DNA of 7,522 nt from the NCBI GenBank assembly GCA_030598625.1, contig JAUVPO010000087.1, positions 1 through 7,522 of the forward strand. Direction: 5' to 3'. This document shows, in pieces, positions 1 through 5,922 of this stretch. Position numbers and translations under genes: made by a program. Origin of the DNA: Deferribacteres bacterium. Its GTDB lineage: Bacteria > Nitrospirota > Thermodesulfovibrionia > UBA6902. The number at the start of each line of letters is the position of its first letter. The stretch's first letter is position 1. The notes beneath the pieces are model-generated. The model made no database searches. It saw only the letters and a program-made list of their open reading frames with translations, and was not told the DNA's origin.

Positions 1-2
1 CC

Positions 3-107
3 ATTTTATCTTACTTTATTTCCTTAACTATGGCACTCTTACTACTCTATGGCGCTGTGTCTTTCCTTAACTTATATGTTTCATGGTTGCAAAGCCTTAC
101 GCAGTGA
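3..107 (+). CDS. Possible 3' end of a membrane-protein gene (partial, cut by window edge)
   Basis: A frame open from the left edge runs for 34 codons to a TGA at 105-107. Its translation is strongly hydrophobic (…SLTMALLLLYGAVSF…) and would make one transmembrane helix followed by a short tail ending SWLQSLTQ. Codon choice looks unforced. However, the stretch is T-rich, so any frame tends to read hydrophobic, and a second frame is also open to 67. The minus strand here is full of stops. It could be the C-terminus of an integral membrane protein transcribed in the same direction as the next gene. No family can be named from so little. Confidence 0.3.
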   Translation: MLSYFISLTMALLLLYGAVSFLNLYVSWLQSLTQ

Positions 108-130
108 AATTATGGCATTATAGAAATAAG

Positions 131-160
131 TTGAAAAATCAACGGATTTAATATGATAAT
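131..160 (+). promoter_or_regulatory. Candidate sigma70-type promoter for the zinc-ribbon/retropepsin gene
   Basis: TTGAAA (131-136) and GATAAT (155-160) are spaced by 18 bases, and would start transcription about 80 bases before the GTG start at 245. The -10 lies inside an inverted repeat, TTAATA...TATTAA (about 148-166). A second, perfect TATAAT (205-210) has no good -35 but would give a short leader of about 28 bases. Either could be used; this is read by eye only. Confidence 0.3.
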
Positions 161-204
161 TATTAACCGGAGAGTTGAATAAACAAGGCTGCTGGCCGGT
201 CGGT

Positions 205-210
205 TATAAT
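205..210 (+). promoter_or_regulatory. Alternative -10 box (TATAAT)
   Basis: This is a perfect TATAAT 35 bases before the GTG start at 245. No recognisable TTGACA-like hexamer lies 16-18 bases upstream and there is no TG extension, so it would need an activator or be fortuitous. Confidence 0.2.
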
Positions 211-244
211 TTTATGCAAGTGACGGGATAAGAAGGGAAGATAA

Positions 245-2173
245 GTGAAGTGCATCAGTTGCCATACGGAAAATAAGGGCTCATCAAGCCATTGCGAAAA
301 CTGCGGTTTGCCTCTTTTACCAGGGGGAAGCAGCGGCCGTTTCCGGAAAAGGACGGTCTTCATAGTTATAGCTGTTCTGCTGGTATGTGCCGTTGGATTT
401 GCTTATCTCTTCATGGATATTATTCCCCCTGCTTCTAAGATGATGGAAAAAATATTTGCCGTTGATAAGTCGAAATATGATGAAGGTAAGCAGGGAAAAT
501 CAGGGGAGCTTGCAGCCGGGCATGGAGTTGCAAAGGAGGAACGGTCAGCAGTTCAGGATGAAGAGAAGGAAATTGACGATGAAACCGCTGAAATGTCTTA
601 TAAAGATCTTTTAAGCGTAAAAGAAGACTTTGCCGGTTGGGTCATAATTACCGATCCCTGGGACAGGCAAGTCAGGAAGTTCAGGGCAGGACTGGCCGGG
701 GATGGTTGGTTGGCCCTTCCAACACGCGCCTGTCTTGGTGGAAACAGATGGAATTTTAATTTGGATTCAGGCTGGAAAGCCGGGATTTCCGGCGGGTTGT
801 GGATAAATGGGGATAAGGTCGGTATGTGGCATCTTGCCGAAAATGCCGGGGCCTTTGAAGGTCTGGAGCTTGCCGCCTGGAATAGCAGTGAAGCTGTTTT
901 GTGGTTAAGCCTTGAGTCGGATAATGAACATCGATCAATCAAGTTAACCCCCGACGGAACCGAGGGATTTTTTGTTTCCTCCTCCTTGCCTGACTATATC
1001 AATGAAATCGGTATATTTATACAGGGTGGCAAGGTTGTCGGCTGGTCTTTTGGCCGATGGCTGGCAAAAGGATACATGTGGCCGGGTAAGGCAGAGGCTG
1101 AAATGGAATATAAAACCTGGACAAGGTACTTTTACGACATCACCTTTGCCAATGGTCGGGAAGAGAAATTTGCCGGGGCGCTGGCCATGCAAAAAGGCGA
1201 TGCCGGTCTGGAGCAGCTTGCGGCTTTCATTGAAGGATATAGATTGCAGCCGAAACTGTCAGAGGAGGACACCCCTTATTATTTAATGCCGGAAGAAATC
1301 ATTAAACATATGCGCGTTCTTGTTACCGATGCAATCCACAGTGGTGAAGGAAGCAGGGTTGCTGACATGTTTAGCGGTCAGGCGCTTAAGAGTATCGGCA
1401 GCATCATTTTATTGATGGATCTTGTGCCGGCAATCGCGGATGCCCATGGTTATGAAGCAGCCATTGGTGAAATCGAAGATTCCGGAAGTTACATAGTCCG
1501 GGAAACAGGGCTTGACTTACCGGAGCTTGATAAGCTTCATGTGCGACTCTATCAGGATTGGCTGCGGTCTCTTGTTTCCGCCGGGGAAGTTGAGGAAGGT
1601 CGGCAAACTTATGATTCAGCAAAGGCTTATTATCCCGGTGACCCTTATATCCATCTACTTGGAGTTGAACTTGCGCTCTTAACCGGTGACTGGAAGGAGG
1701 CCGAACGTTTGTTGTCTGAAAGAAATTATCCGCCTGCCTTTCAGGACCGTTACGAGCTTCTTGCCATCCGCATCTCCGAGATGAGAGGGCAGGAAGGGAA
1801 AATCGTTGTACGTTTTCCGCGTGGATCCAACATTATAACCGTAACCGCGTCTATCAATGAGACGCTCTATCAGGATTTTCTGGTTGATACCGGGGCCTCA
1901 ATGGTAACCATCCCTTCATCTACGGCCGATGCTTTGGGACTCGAGATTGTTAAGGGAAAACGCAAGTTGTGGACTGCCAGTGGACTCGAGATTGTCAGTG
2001 AAGTGATCATTGATGCGATAGAAATTAACGGCTGGGTAGAGTATGACATCAGTGCTGTAATCCTTGATATGCCCGGCCGTCCGGGGCAGGGATTACTCGG
2101 CCTCAATTATCTCGGCAGATTCCAGATGGACCTGAAACCTGAAGAGGGAATCCTGCTGCTTACGCCCCGGTAG
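245..2173 (+). CDS. Membrane-anchored zinc-ribbon protein with C-terminal retropepsin-like aspartic protease domain
   Basis: 642 residues. The start is GTG at 245: a stop (TAA) lies just upstream, AAGGGA sits about 6 bases before it, and this start keeps the zinc ribbon whole. C3-C6 and C17-C20 form two CxxC knuckles at the cytoplasmic N-terminus. A basic stretch (RFRKR, 32-36) then precedes one transmembrane helix (about 37-57), with the rest likely outside the membrane. Residues 75-118 are charged linker. Residues about 120-310 are beta-rich and Trp/Gly-rich; the pattern GIFIQGGKVVGWSFG (256-270) recalls the end of a trypsin-like fold, but no catalytic triad is evident, so that reading is speculative. 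Residues about 350-515 are helical and may include TPR-like repeats (455-490). Residues about 518-642 are a clan AA aspartic protease domain: VDTGAS with catalytic Asp548, then LLGLNYLGRF (617-626), the usual hydrophobic-hydrophobic-Gly motif near the end of the fold. One such domain makes half an active site, so dimerisation is expected. Substrate and role are unknown. Confidence 0.88.
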   Translation: MKCISCHTENKGSSSHCENCGLPLLPGGSSGRFRKRTVFIVIAVLLVCAVGFAYLFMDIIPPASKMMEKIFAVDKSKYDEGKQGKSGELAAGHGVAKEERSAVQDEEKEIDDETAEMSYKDLLSVKEDFAGWVIITDPWDRQVRKFRAGLAGDGWLALPTRACLGGNRWNFNLDSGWKAGISGGLWINGDKVGMWHLAENAGAFEGLELAAWNSSEAVLWLSLESDNEHRSIKLTPDGTEGFFVSSSLPDYINEIGIFIQGGKVVGWSFGRWLAKGYMWPGKAEAEMEYKTWTRYFYDITFANGREEKFAGALAMQKGDAGLEQLAAFIEGYRLQPKLSEEDTPYYLMPEEIIKHMRVLVTDAIHSGEGSRVADMFSGQALKSIGSIILLMDLVPAIADAHGYEAAIGEIEDSGSYIVRETGLDLPELDKLHVRLYQDWLRSLVSAGEVEEGRQTYDSAKAYYPGDPYIHLLGVELALLTGDWKEAERLLSERNYPPAFQDRYELLAIRISEMRGQEGKIVVRFPRGSNIITVTASINETLYQDFLVDTGASMVTIPSSTADALGLEIVKGKRKLWTASGLEIVSEVIIDAIEINGWVEYDISAVILDMPGRPGQGLLGLNYLGRFQMDLKPEEGILLLTPR

Positions 2174-2224
2174 CGTGTCCGGTTGAATAAACCTGCGGAT
2201 TGCAGACTCTTCCGTGATGGGCCT

Positions 2225-2255
2225 AAAAAAGAAGGGCTTGAATTAACAAGCCCTT
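2225..2255 (-). terminator. Intrinsic terminator of the lysine-rich micro-gene
   Basis: A perfect 9-bp stem AAGGGCTTG/CAAGCCCTT (2232-2240 with 2247-2255) has a 6-base loop. Read on the minus strand it is followed at once by CTTTTTT (2231-2225). On the plus strand no T-run follows, so it works for minus-strand transcripts only. It lies 36 bases beyond the stop of the 13-codon ORF at 2292-2333. Confidence 0.8.
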
Positions 2256-2291
2256 AATAGACTGGTACAAACTGTGTTTTCTATACTTTAA

Positions 2292-2333
2292 TTATTTCTT
2301 TTTTTTCTTCTTTGCTTTTGTTGCTTTTGCCAT
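2292..2333 (-). CDS. 13-residue lysine-rich microprotein (MAKATKAKKKKKK)
   Basis: The ORF encodes MAKATKAKKKKKK: 8 of 13 residues are Lys and the rest are Ala, Thr and Met. Support for translation is unusually good for so short a frame. AAAGGAG (2339-2345) lies 5 bases before the ATG, a candidate promoter lies further upstream, and a clean terminator lies 36 bases after the stop. The composition resembles the lysine/alanine-rich tails of bacterial histone H1-like proteins, which bind nucleic acid through charge. That is only a similarity of composition. The unit stands alone between two plus-strand genes and is on the opposite strand to both. Alternatives are a small regulatory RNA of about 125 bases with an incidental ORF, or a remnant of a longer basic protein. 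The run of eight A in the coding strand is prone to slippage, so frame variants are possible. Confidence 0.6.
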   Translation of the reverse strand: MAKATKAKKKKKK

Positions 2334-2357
2334 GTTCTCTCCTTTCTGCTTTTAAAC

Positions 2358-2386
2358 TTGATATATTATCGGTAGTTACCTGTAAA
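2358..2386 (-). promoter_or_regulatory. Candidate promoter of the lysine-rich micro-gene
   Basis: On the minus strand TTTACA (2386-2381) is followed after 17 bases by TATCAA (2363-2358), with the overlapping TATATC (2365-2360) as an alternative -10 at 15-base spacing. Transcription would start near 2351, just before the AAAGGAG ribosome site. The -10 is imperfect. Confidence 0.3.
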
Positions 2387-2549
2387 AACTTTAGGCGTTT
2401 TATGCTTTTTTATATCGGGTTACATCTTTACGGAACGGATGTTCAGGGGCAGGAAAAGACATGTGATCAAACGGTGTGAATTTTGATGGTTATGAGTTTT
2501 ATATTGGCTGTAAAAGAAGGTCATTTGTCTGTTAAGTTTGATTAAAAAA

Positions 2550-2558
2550 TGCTACAAT
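2550..2558 (+). promoter_or_regulatory. Candidate extended -10 promoter for the MepK-like gene
   Basis: TGCTACAAT is a TGn-extended -10 with hexamer TACAAT (2553-2558); no clear -35 lies 17 bases upstream. Transcription would begin near 2565, leaving a leader of about 98 bases. A perfect TTGACA closer to the gene (2612-2617) lacks a good -10 at the right spacing. Confidence 0.3.
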
Positions 2559-2662
2559 TTTACGTCTTAAGAATGAAAACGGAAGTGTCGAATACAAAGA
2601 GAGCGGGAAGCTTGACAATAAAAGAACCCGGTGATGGGTAAATTCATTTGAAGGATTCGATA

Positions 2663-3256
2663 ATGCGATTCTCTGAGAAAGGCTTTGGAACATTAAAGAG
2701 GGACCTCAGCCGTCGTAATTTTATCAAGTTGGGAATTCTTGCTGCTGCGGCAAGTCTTGCTCCGGGCGCTGTTTTTGCTTCGCGCCGCGTATATCTTCCT
2801 CACGAGAAATCTTTGGCCTTTTACAACATTCACACAGGAGAAGGTCTCCGCGCGACTTACTGGTCTCAAGGGAAATATCTGTCAGAAGCAATGGATGACA
2901 TTAATTACATAATGCGTGATTACCGCACTAATGAGATAAGGCCGATAGATGCCGGATTGCTGGATTTTCTCCATGCCATCGGGTCGAAGTTGGATATCCG
3001 TCATAACTTTTACATTATCTCCGGATATCGCTGTCCGGCAACAAACGAATTTCTTCGCAGAAATGGCAAGGGTGTCGATAAAAACAGTCTGCATATGTAT
3101 GGAAAGGCTGTGGATATACGCGTTCCAAGGTGCGACATCTCCACAGTCCGGTCGGCGGCGCTGAATCTGCGTTATGGCGGAGTAGGTTACTATCCGGATT
3201 CCAACTTTGTGCATGTAGATGTCGGAAATGTGCGTAGCTGGCGGTTCCCCTTTTAA
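2663..3256 (+). CDS. mepK: Tat-exported murein endopeptidase, DUF882/M15 type (MepK/YcbK-like)
   Basis: 197 residues from ATG 2663, chosen because GAAGGA (2650-2655) sits 7 bases before it; an in-frame TTG at 2648 would add five residues but has a poorer ribosome site. The N-terminus has a twin-arginine signal (SRRNFIK, residues 16-22) and a hydrophobic Ala-rich stretch ending AVFA, so the folded enzyme goes to the periplasm by Tat. The mature part matches the YcbK/MepK family: IHTGE, FRDYR-like MRDYRTNEI, ISGYR, then the metal site HMYGKAVDI (His144, Asp151) and VHVD (His184). Family knowledge: E. coli MepK is a zinc endopeptidase that cuts peptidoglycan cross-links, including 3-3 mDAP-mDAP links. 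The next gene, convergent and 5 bases away, is the L,D-transpeptidase type that makes those links, which supports the assignment. Length agrees with the family (about 180-200). Confidence 0.93.
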   Translation: MRFSEKGFGTLKRDLSRRNFIKLGILAAAASLAPGAVFASRRVYLPHEKSLAFYNIHTGEGLRATYWSQGKYLSEAMDDINYIMRDYRTNEIRPIDAGLLDFLHAIGSKLDIRHNFYIISGYRCPATNEFLRRNGKGVDKNSLHMYGKAVDIRVPRCDISTVRSAALNLRYGGVGYYPDSNFVHVDVGNVRSWRFPF

Positions 3257-3261
3257 AAATG

Positions 3262-4998
3262 TCAGTAGATAGTGAAAGTTAAATTGCTCGCGCTGGTGAG
3301 TCTTGGGGCGGTATTTAGCAGGGCACTGTAGAGATGCTCGTCTCTGCCGTAAATATCATCCCGGAACTGCTGGTTGCCTTTTTCATCGACCCATGCCGTC
3401 AGGTATATAATGTGGATGTCTATGGGTTTAGGAAGATGAATGCCCTGCTTCTTTCGAGTCTTAACGGAATCAAGTAATTTTTTACGGGTCCAGCCCTTAT
3501 GATTTTGCAACAGGTATTCAGCGAGATCAAAGGGCCTGCTTACACGAATGCAGCCGTGACTGAAGGAACGTGTATTTTTTGAAAACAGATTTTTTCCGGG
3601 AGTGTCATGAAGATAAACATTAAAGTTGTTCGGGAACATAAATTTTATATTGCCGAGGGGATTCGTATTTCCAGGCTCCTGGCGCAACTTATATTGAAAA
3701 TCATCTATGGTAATATCCGACCAGTGAATAGTCTTCGGGTCTATCTCCTCTGCATTATTTGACCAGCTGCTCAGTATCTTGATGTTCTTGTTTGTCAGTA
3801 TATCCGGATTTTCCATGATACGCGGCAACAGTTCTTCTCCAGCAATGCTATCGGGGATTTTCCATGAAGGATTCAGGATTATGTGGGTCATTGTTTCGCT
3901 CATTACGGGTGTATTCCAGTATGGCCTTCCAACAATGACATCCATTGACATTACGGAACTGTCGTTTTCCATAATATCGAGCCTGTAGTCCGCGATATTG
4001 ATCATTATGTAACGGCTTCCAAGATTGCCGGAGGTCCAGCGCATACGTTCCAGGTTAAGTTCTATCTGCCGGATCCGTGTTTCCGCTGGAATGTTCATGG
4101 CTTCAAGGGTCAGAGGACCGATGACCCCGTCGGAGTTTAATCCATGCCGCCTCTGGAACCGGATTACCGCCTGTTTGAGGGCTTTATTAAATACAGCTTT
4201 GTCTCTTTTGTTGTCCTGTGTCAGGTCTCCTGAAATAACAAGTCGTTTTTTCAGCCTTTTGATTTCATCGGCGTCAGGGTTTTTCTTTAATAATATGCTC
4301 ACGGGGACTTTAGGTAAGTCGCCATTTGTAGCTATCATCCGGTAAAACGCCAGACTTTTTTTCAGTCTCGCGTAACTTTCCTGAGACGGTAATAACCGCC
4401 TCAATGTTTCCAGTACGGTATTTTTCATTAAGGCGTTCTCTAAAATCGGTCCGACATCCATATTGTTTCCATTTGCGTACCATTCAGCCTCAGCAGTAAG
4501 ATGGTTGGCGCACCTGCCTGAAAAGTGGCAACCCAATGTTAAAAAGGTATCAGTAAGAATCAGATCAAGTTCGGCAATAACTTCTGGTTCAGGGAAAACA
4601 CCTGTCTTTTGCATATCCTGCAAAAGCGCGACAGCGTCTTTGATAGCATCGAGGTGATAATATTCAGGGATGAGTCCATGTTCGTCAACCTCTTTGATTA
4701 ACTTCAGGATGTCTTCCGAATTTGCAAGCAGACCTTTATTCCAGTTCCATGCCGGGCGGAAATTTCTTTTCCTGTAAAAGCGGACCAGCATTTCTGGAGA
4801 ATTGATTTTTTCACCTTTGATCGTGTATGAAGGATGCCCATCAGTAGCATAAATAAATGACTTTATATATTCTTTTTCTTTGGCCCTTGAAGATAAAAAC
4901 TCTTTCTCAGTGATAGTATTTGAAGAAAGAGACTGTGTCCAGATCAACGAAACAATAAATAAATGAAAAACTATTATAGGAATTAATTGTTTTTTCAT
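3262..4998 (-). CDS. ldtD: L,D-transpeptidase, LdtD/YcbB type
   Basis: 578 residues (E. coli LdtD is about 615), ATG with AAGGTGAG just upstream on the minus strand. A Lys-start and hydrophobic segment (residues 5-20) form a Sec signal or membrane anchor. Residues about 40-240 fit the YcbB scaffold domain, with the family-like RPAWNWNKGL. Residues about 265-302 are a peptidoglycan-binding domain 1 motif (AVIRFQRRHGLNSDGVIGP). Residues about 327-500 are the YkuD catalytic domain: VYLHDTPGKNLF with His464, and SHGCIRVS with His481 and nucleophile Cys483. The tail carries YLTAWVDEKGNQQFRDDIYGRD, typical of this subfamily. Family knowledge: the enzyme forms 3-3 cross-links in periplasmic peptidoglycan and, being a cysteine enzyme, works when penicillin-binding proteins are inhibited. 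It ends 5 bases from the convergent MepK-like gene. Catalytic residues are all present. Confidence 0.95.
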   Translation of the reverse strand: MKKQLIPIIVFHLFIVSLIWTQSLSSNTITEKEFLSSRAKEKEYIKSFIYATDGHPSYTIKGEKINSPEMLVRFYRKRNFRPAWNWNKGLLANSEDILKLIKEVDEHGLIPEYYHLDAIKDAVALLQDMQKTGVFPEPEVIAELDLILTDTFLTLGCHFSGRCANHLTAEAEWYANGNNMDVGPILENALMKNTVLETLRRLLPSQESYARLKKSLAFYRMIATNGDLPKVPVSILLKKNPDADEIKRLKKRLVISGDLTQDNKRDKAVFNKALKQAVIRFQRRHGLNSDGVIGPLTLEAMNIPAETRIRQIELNLERMRWTSGNLGSRYIMINIADYRLDIMENDSSVMSMDVIVGRPYWNTPVMSETMTHIILNPSWKIPDSIAGEELLPRIMENPDILTNKNIKILSSWSNNAEEIDPKTIHWSDITIDDFQYKLRQEPGNTNPLGNIKFMFPNNFNVYLHDTPGKNLFSKNTRSFSHGCIRVSRPFDLAEYLLQNHKGWTRKKLLDSVKTRKKQGIHLPKPIDIHIIYLTAWVDEKGNQQFRDDIYGRDEHLYSALLNTAPRLTSASNLTFTIY

Positions 4999-5082
4999 TG
5001 CTCACCTTCTTTAAACGTTGTTTGTCGGTATTTAAATTGGACGCAGCTTTAGCGCCGGCAATGGTTTTACGTTAAATTGATA

Positions 5083-5091
5083 ATTATATCA
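5083..5091 (-). promoter_or_regulatory. Extended -10 promoter candidate for ldtD
   Basis: On the minus strand this reads TGATATAAT: a perfect TATAAT with the TGn extension. No good -35 is seen, which extended -10 promoters tolerate. Transcription would begin near 5076, giving a leader of about 77 bases before the ATG at 4998. Confidence 0.45.
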
Positions 5092-5207
5092 GGCTACGGT
5101 TGCCGTTTGGTCCTGTTAGATATATATACTGACCGAATACAATGTCTTTAACGATTTGACAATAAATTGTAAAAAAATAGAGCGTTAAGTTTTAATATCT
5201 TGTCTAA

Positions 5208-5221
5208 ACTTTCCGGAAAGT
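5208..5221. promoter_or_regulatory. 14-bp perfect palindrome, possible operator
   Basis: ACTTTCCGGAAAGT is a perfect palindrome with no spacer. It lies immediately downstream of the start point predicted for the distal ldtD promoter (-10 at 5232-5237, minus strand), where a repressor dimer would block it. No binding protein can be named. Confidence 0.35.
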
Positions 5222-5231
5222 ATTAACATTT

Positions 5232-5261
5232 ATATTAAAGCAAGACAACCACAAATGTCAA
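5232..5261 (-). promoter_or_regulatory. Distal sigma70 promoter candidate for ldtD
   Basis: On the minus strand a perfect TTGACA (5261-5256) and TAATAT (5237-5232) are spaced by 18 bases. It would start near 5225 and give ldtD a leader of about 225 bases. The -35 lies inside the left arm of the long palindrome at 5248-5300. Confidence 0.4.
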
Positions 5262-5300
5262 GTTATTTTACAATATGTAATATAAATTGACATTTGTGGT
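5248..5300. repeat. 53-bp near-perfect palindrome
   Basis: The outer arms ACCACAAATGTCAA (5248-5261) and TTGACATTTGTGGT (5287-5300) match perfectly over 14 bp. Inside, after a mismatch, TTAT pairs with ATAA (5263-5266/5282-5285), and after another mismatch TTACA pairs with TGTAA (5268-5272/5276-5280) around a 3-base loop. In all 23 of 25 positions pair. Each arm contains a TTGACA hexamer facing outward. There is no T-run after either side, so it is not a typical terminator. It may be a small mobile palindrome, a protein-binding site, or a structured RNA element. Confidence 0.75.
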
Positions 5301-5328
5301 GTTAATTGAACGATTCTTAAGGTAAGCC

Positions 5329-5401
5329 GTCATTCCCGTGGAAACGGGAATCCAGAAAACAAGATGGGCTGGATTCCCGCTCAAAAGACTGCGGGAATGA
5401 C
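5329..5401. repeat. REP/MITE-like double palindrome (GTCATTCCCG type)
   Basis: GTCATTCCCG (5329-5338) and CGGGAATCCAG (5345-5355) are answered in inverted order by CTGGATTCCCG (5369-5379) and CGGGAATGAC (5392-5401). The outer pair matches over 10 bp and the inner pair over 11 bp, so the whole can fold as one long hairpin or as two smaller ones. The core closely resembles dispersed extragenic palindromes (consensus near GTCATTCCCGCGAAAGCGGG) known from many Nitrospirota and Proteobacteria. I recall the consensus from general knowledge and did not search for it. Confidence 0.8.
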
Positions 5402-5426
5402 AAAACTTAAACAATATTCTGCTCCC

Positions 5427-5471
5427 GTAACTGAATGGTTACACCGGGGTTGGTAATTTACTTGTAACCAT
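5427..5471. promoter_or_regulatory. Cluster of GTAAC/GTTAC boxes before ridA
   Basis: GTAAC (5427-5431), ATGGTTAC (5435-5442) and GTAACCAT (5464-5471) form two nested inverted repeats, the outer with 8-bp arms and a 21-base spacer. The second pair encloses the -35 and abuts the -10 of the candidate ridA promoter, a layout that would suit a repressor. Short AT-rich motifs can arise by chance. Confidence 0.3.
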
Positions 5472-5477
5472 TATATT
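5450..5477 (+). promoter_or_regulatory. Candidate promoter of the ridA-pdxA operon
   Basis: TTGGTA (5450-5455) and TATATT (5472-5477) are spaced by 16 bases. Transcription would start near 5484, about 37 bases before the ridA ATG, with a ribosome site AAAGGGAG at 5504-5511 (9 bases from the start codon). Confidence 0.4.
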
Positions 5478-5520
5478 TTTTGGTTATTATTAAAAATTCA
5501 TGTAAAGGGAGTAGTAATCT

Positions 5521-5922
5521 ATGGCGGATAAAAAGATTTTTTATTCGGAAAGGGTCCCAAAACCCAAAGGTCCTTATTCACAGGCAGTGATTCACAATGG
5601 ATTGTTGTATATATCAGGGCAGGTGCCTTTAGATCCTGTATCAGGCGAAGTGGTTCGGGCGAGTATTGAGGAGGAGACTGAAACAGTGCTCAATAATATT
5701 AAAATCATAGTTGAGGAGGCCGGCTCAAGTTTGGAAGCGGTGTTAAAGGTTACATGTTATCTTGCCGACATCGAGGACTTTGCAAGGTTCAATAATGTCT
5801 ATGGAAAATATTTTTCCGGGAATCCTCCGGCAAGGACGACGTTCCAGGCCGGCAGACTTCCTCTGGATGTCCAGGTTGAAATGGATGCGATAGTTGCCTT
5901 GCCGTCAAAAGAACATAAATGA
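5521..5922 (+). CDS. ridA: RidA-family reactive enamine/imine deaminase
   Basis: 133 residues, full length for the RidA/YjgF/YER057c/UK114 family. Conserved features are GPYSQ (17-21), the YISGQ strand (30-34), the active-site PPART with Arg105, and VEMDAIVAL with Glu120 near the end. Arg105 marks the true RidA subgroup that hydrolyses 2-aminoacrylate and related enamines/imines, by-products of PLP enzymes such as threonine/serine dehydratase. It is a cytosolic trimer in characterised members. The start ATG has AAAGGGAG 9 bases upstream. The stop overlaps the pdxA start (ATGA), so the two are translationally coupled. Both concern PLP chemistry, which suggests a functional link, though this is inferred from position. 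The four C-terminal residues (KEHK) appear to be a consequence of the overlap and not part of the fold. Confidence 0.95.
   Translation: MADKKIFYSERVPKPKGPYSQAVIHNGLLYISGQVPLDPVSGEVVRASIEEETETVLNNIKIIVEEAGSSLEAVLKVTCYLADIEDFARFNNVYGKYFSGNPPARTTFQAGRLPLDVQVEMDAIVALPSKEHK

Noticed and set aside
51..60. GGCGCTGTGT near the left edge also present, inverted, near 7014-7023
   Set aside because: Ten bases shared between two non-coding regions of this size is within chance expectation, and flanking bases do not match, so these are not convincing terminal repeats.
90..97. GCAAAGCC, a word found in cyclic di-GMP (GEMM-I) riboswitches
   Set aside because: The other required blocks of the riboswitch (GGGCAAACC, the tetraloop receptor pairing and the GGTAGG segment) are absent around it.
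598..942. Minus-strand 114-codon frame inside the retropepsin gene
   Set aside because: It lies wholly within the well-supported plus-strand gene, has no ribosome site or recognisable motif, and reads like an antisense shadow. The same holds for the other opposite- or out-of-frame ORFs within the long genes.
2174..2205. Imperfect hairpin just after the retropepsin gene stop
   Set aside because: The GGTT/AACC stem is short, bulged and not followed by a T-run, so it does not qualify as a terminator.
2486..2545. 19-codon ORF starting MVMSFILAV
   Set aside because: It has no ribosome binding site and no terminator or promoter layout of its own.
2648..2662. TTG at 2648 as start of the MepK-like gene
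   Set aside because: GAAGGA at 2650-2655 is ideally placed for ATG 2663 and overlaps the region the TTG would translate; the added five residues contribute nothing to the Tat signal.
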